Below are positions 61,767 to 64,000 of a stretch of 64,000 nt of DNA, piece by piece (within the stretch, counting starts at the first letter, position 1; every line of letters starts with the position of its first letter). The position numbers and the translations under genes were made by a program. The stretch lies in contig NZ_CP026003.1 of the NCBI RefSeq assembly GCF_003086795.1, forward strand, positions 1,880,777 to 1,944,776. Direction: 5' to 3'. The notes under the pieces are model-generated. The model made no database searches. It saw only the letters and a program-made list of their open reading frames with translations, and had not been told where the DNA came from. The stretch is from Stenotrophomonas sp. SAU14A_NAIMI4_5. Its GTDB lineage: Bacteria; Pseudomonadota; Gammaproteobacteria; Xanthomonadales; Xanthomonadaceae.

Positions 61767-61892
61767 TTAGCGCTGACGCGCCTTGAAACGCGGGTTCGAC
61801 TTGCAGATGACGAAGATCTTGCCACGACGACGGACGACCTTGCAGTCGCGGTGACGGGCCTTCGCCGACTTCAGGGAGGACAGGATTTTCAT
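61767..61892 (-). CDS. rpmJ: 50S ribosomal protein L36 (zinc-free type)
   Basis: The 41-aa product reads [24 protein letters not shown] and ends RFKARQR. It is the longer, YkgO-like form of L36 without the CxxC zinc ribbon: only two isolated cysteines remain. In Xanthomonadaceae this form stands alone, away from the alpha operon. GAGGTATGCC precedes the ATG at 61892; an upstream in-frame ATG at 61955 is not supported. The zinc-free form does not depend on zinc supply. Confidence 0.94.
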   Translation of the reverse strand: MKILSSLKSAKARHRDCKVVRRRGKIFVICKSNPRFKARQR

Positions 61893-62056
61893 GGCATACC
61901 TCGGCGTAAACAGTAGTTGTTCGGGTGGAGCGTGGCCGCGATATGCGCAAGACAATCGGCAGTTGGCGCTCGTTCAAGCCCGCCATTCTACCGGGCTTTT
62001 TGTCGTCGTTTCAAGTGGTTGCGCGAAAGTCTCTGCGCGGGGGCTTGGGCAGGGGC

Positions 62057-62062
62057 TAGAAT
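62057..62062 (+). promoter_or_regulatory. Candidate minus-10 element of cmk
   Basis: TAGAAT lies 28 bases before the cmk ATG in the 197-bp divergent gap between rpmJ and cmk. I see no good minus-35 hexamer at 16-18 bases spacing, so this is a weak prediction. Confidence 0.3.
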
Positions 62063-62089
62063 GGCCCCTTCACACGCGCTAGGACCCCC

Positions 62090-62767
62090 ATGAATCCACT
62101 CGCTCCCGTCCTGACCATCGACGGCCCTTCGGGGGCCGGCAAGGGTACCATCAGCCGCATCGTGGCGCGCCGCCTGGGCTGGCATTACCTGGATTCAGGC
62201 GCCCTGTACCGGGCGGTGGGCGTGGCCGCGAGCTGGGCCGACATCGATACCTCCGATGCCTCGGCATTGGTTCGCTGCACCTTCGACACCCATGTTCAGT
62301 TTGTTGAACAGGGTGAGTCGATGCGGGTCATGGTCAACGGCACCGATGCCACCGACGAGCTGCGCCTGGAGACCACCGGCGCGCTGGCCTCGGCCATTGC
62401 CGCCATTCCCGAGGTCCGTGCGGCCCTGAAGGAGCGCCAGCGGGCATTCAGGGAGCTGCCGGGGCTGGTCGCCGATGGCCGCGACATGGGCACGGTGATC
62501 TTCAAGGACGCCCCCTACAAGGTCTTCCTGACCGCCAGTGCCGAGGAGCGCGCCGAGCGCCGGCATAAGCAGTTGAAAGACAAGGGGGTTTCTGTTAACT
62601 TTGATGACCTCCTGCGCGAGATCATGGCCCGCGACGCCCGTGATGCTCAGCGTACCGTGGCGCCCCTGAAGCCGGCAGACGATGCTGTCCTCATCGACAC
62701 CACAGGCATCGGCATCGATGATGTCGTTGCCCGAGTGATGGATCTGCTTCCGGTTCCGGCTGCCTGA
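62090..62767 (+). CDS. cmk: Cytidylate kinase
   Basis: Cmk phosphorylates CMP and dCMP. The 225-aa protein has P-loop GPSGAGKG (12-19), [13 protein letters not shown] for nucleotide binding, the CMP-binding insert, [22 protein letters not shown] and the lid [10 protein letters not shown]...[12 protein letters not shown] lies just upstream of the ATG. The order cmk-rpsA is widely conserved in proteobacteria, and the 213-bp gap likely carries the rpsA leader. Confidence 0.94.
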   Translation: MNPLAPVLTIDGPSGAGKGTISRIVARRLGWHYLDSGALYRAVGVAASWADIDTSDASALVRCTFDTHVQFVEQGESMRVMVNGTDATDELRLETTGALASAIAAIPEVRAALKERQRAFRELPGLVADGRDMGTVIFKDAPYKVFLTASAEERAERRHKQLKDKGVSVNFDDLLREIMARDARDAQRTVAPLKPADDAVLIDTTGIGIDDVVARVMDLLPVPAA

Positions 62768-62980
62768 TCCGTTCGCGCGGGAGTGCCACCAGCATCATCG
62801 GTGGTGGTCGCGCATAGCAGTGCTGTACCAGCTCCGTCGCGCAATGATGCGTGGCGGTTTTCCTACTACACACGACCTGCTTTTCCGGGGTCGACCAACA
62901 GGCGGGCGGTAACGGTCTTCAGTGGGGCATGTCCCCGATTAGGAAGCCAACCGACCCATGTGTCCAACAGAGTAAATCTA

Positions 62981-64000
62981 ATGACCGAATCATTTGCCGA
63001 ACTGTTTGAAGCCAGCCAGGCCAACCTGGCCAAGCTGAAGCCGGGCGCCATCGTCAGCGGTACCGTTGTTGAAGTCCGCGGCGACGTCGTGGTGATCAAC
63101 GCTGGCCTGAAGTCCGAAGGCATCGTGCCGATCGAACAGTTCCGTAACGACGCTGGCGAAATCGACGTCGCCGAAGGCGACATCGTCAAGGTCGCCCTCG
63201 ACTCCATCGAGAACGGCTTCGGCGAAACCGTCCTGTCGCGCGAGAAGGCCAAGCGCGCGATGGTGTGGGACGAGCTGGAAGAAGCGTTGGAAAAGAACGA
63301 AACCATCACCGGCCGCATCAGCGGCAAGGTCAAGGGTGGTTTCACCGTGGACATCAAGGATGTCCGCGCCTTCCTGCCGGGTTCCCTGGTCGATGTGCGC
63401 CCGGTGCGCGATCCGGCCTACCTGGAAGGCAAGGAACTCGAGTTCAAGCTCATCAAGCTGGACCGCAAGCGCAACAACGTCGTGGTTTCGCGCCGCGCTG
63501 TCGTCGAAAGCGAGCACTCGGAAGAGCGCGAGCAGCTGATGGACAAGCTGCAGGAAGGCGCGATCCTGAAGGGTGTCGTCAAGAACCTGACCGACTACGG
63601 CGCGTTCGTGGACCTGGGCGGTATCGACGGCCTGCTGCACATCACCGACATGGCATGGAAGCGCGTGCGCCATCCGTCCGAAGTCGTGAACGTCGGCGAC
63701 GAGCTGGACGTGCGCGTGCTGAAGTTCGACCGCGAGCGCAACCGCGTTTCGCTGGGCCTGAAGCAGCTGGGCGAAGATCCGTGGGATAACATCGCCCGTC
63801 GTTACCCGGCCAACAGCCGCGTCTTCGGCAAGGTCTCCAACGTCACCGATTACGGCGCGTTCGTTGAGATCGAGCCGGGCGTCGAAGGCCTGGTGCACGT
63901 CTCCGAGATGGATTGGACCAACAAGAACGTCAACCCGTCCAAGGTTGTGCAGGTTGGTGACGAAGTCGAAGTGATGGTGCTGGACGTCGATGAAGAGCGT
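62981..64000 (+). CDS. rpsA: 30S ribosomal protein S1 (5' part, runs off the window)
   Basis: The frame from ATG 62981 stays open for 340 codons to the end of the window. It begins [22 protein letters not shown] and contains successive S1 RNA-binding domains: [84 protein letters not shown] and [33 protein letters not shown]1 binds mRNA leaders and promotes initiation. The start has no strong Shine-Dalgarno (AGAGTAAATCTA), as is usual for rpsA, which in E. coli represses its own translation through leader structure. About 220 residues are missing compared with full-length S1. Confidence 0.96.
   Translation, partial: MTESFAELFEASQANLAKLKPGAIVSGTVVEVRGDVVVINAGLKSEGIVPIEQFRNDAGEIDVAEGDIVKVALDSIENGFGETVLSREKAKRAMVWDELEEALEKNETITGRISGKVKGGFTVDIKDVRAFLPGSLVDVRPVRDPAYLEGKELEFKLIKLDRKRNNVVVSRRAVVESEHSEEREQLMDKLQEGAILKGVVKNLTDYGAFVDLGGIDGLLHITDMAWKRVRHPSEVVNVGDELDVRVLKFDRERNRVSLGLKQLGEDPWDNIARRYPANSRVFGKVSNVTDYGAFVEIEPGVEGLVHVSEMDWTNKNVNPSKVVQVGDEVEVMVLDVDEER

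Overview
This 64 kb window is GC-rich chromosomal DNA from a gammaproteobacterium of the Xanthomonadaceae, almost certainly Stenotrophomonas (S. maltophilia group). The reasons are the gene content (a FimX with degenerate GGDEF and EAL motifs, a FabV enoyl reductase, a 41-residue L36 protein lacking a CxxC pair), the queA-tgt-yajC-secD-secF order, and the many short GTAG-headed stem-loops between genes, which match the SMAG repeats described for S. maltophilia. No rRNA, tRNA, CRISPR array, transposase or prophage gene was seen.

Layout. 0-9.4 kb: end of an unknown gene, tyrA, a block of DnaA-box-like sequences, then a minus-strand run (64-aa protein, ABC exporter, IMPACT protein, anti-sigma/ECF sigma pair), a divergent GAF-GAF-GGDEF-EAL protein and a LOG-family hydrolase. 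9.5-17.0 kb: an atypical class III aminotransferase, the queuosine genes queA and tgt, and the Sec genes yajC, secD and secF. 17.0-28.3 kb: fabV, fimX, a flavoprotein, yaeQ, a pseudouridine synthase, a YaiI-family protein, a cold-shock gene, a glutathione transferase and selO, flanked by two large non-coding repeat clusters in opposite orientation. 28.3-43.8 kb: a complete quinate/shikimate to beta-ketoadipate catabolic island. 44-49.3 kb: apt, dbpA, an ABC-F ATPase and two small c-type cytochromes. 49.5-57.3 kb: a tripartite-type efflux operon with one adaptor and two RND pumps. 57.4-64 kb: a TraB-family protein, an acetyltransferase, the agmatine to putrescine genes aguB and aguA, a small periplasmic protein, rpmJ, cmk and the start of rpsA.

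How the catabolic genes work together. A PQQ-linked membrane dehydrogenase (QuiA), a type I dehydroquinase with a signal peptide (QuiB) and a secreted beta-helix protein (probable QuiC) would turn quinate or shikimate into protocatechuate in the periplasm. An OprB-type porin admits substrate through the outer membrane. An AAHS-type MFS carrier imports the product. PcaHG, PcaB, PcaC, PcaD, PcaIJ and PcaF then take it to succinyl-CoA and acetyl-CoA. An IclR-family regulator lies in the cluster. I found the same roughly 10-bp motif (GTGCGRTAWT), arranged as inverted pairs, before quiC, before pcaI and before quiA, which suggests one regulon with three operators.

The least explained material is in the two non-coding clusters at 17.06-17.79 kb and 27.67-28.28 kb. 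They share terminal GCAGGGC hairpins, hexanucleotide tracts, SMAG-type hairpins and a roughly 100-bp stem-loop element found three times in the window. The long outer stem of that element changes sequence between copies while keeping its base pairing. This is the best candidate here for an undescribed structured repeat family.
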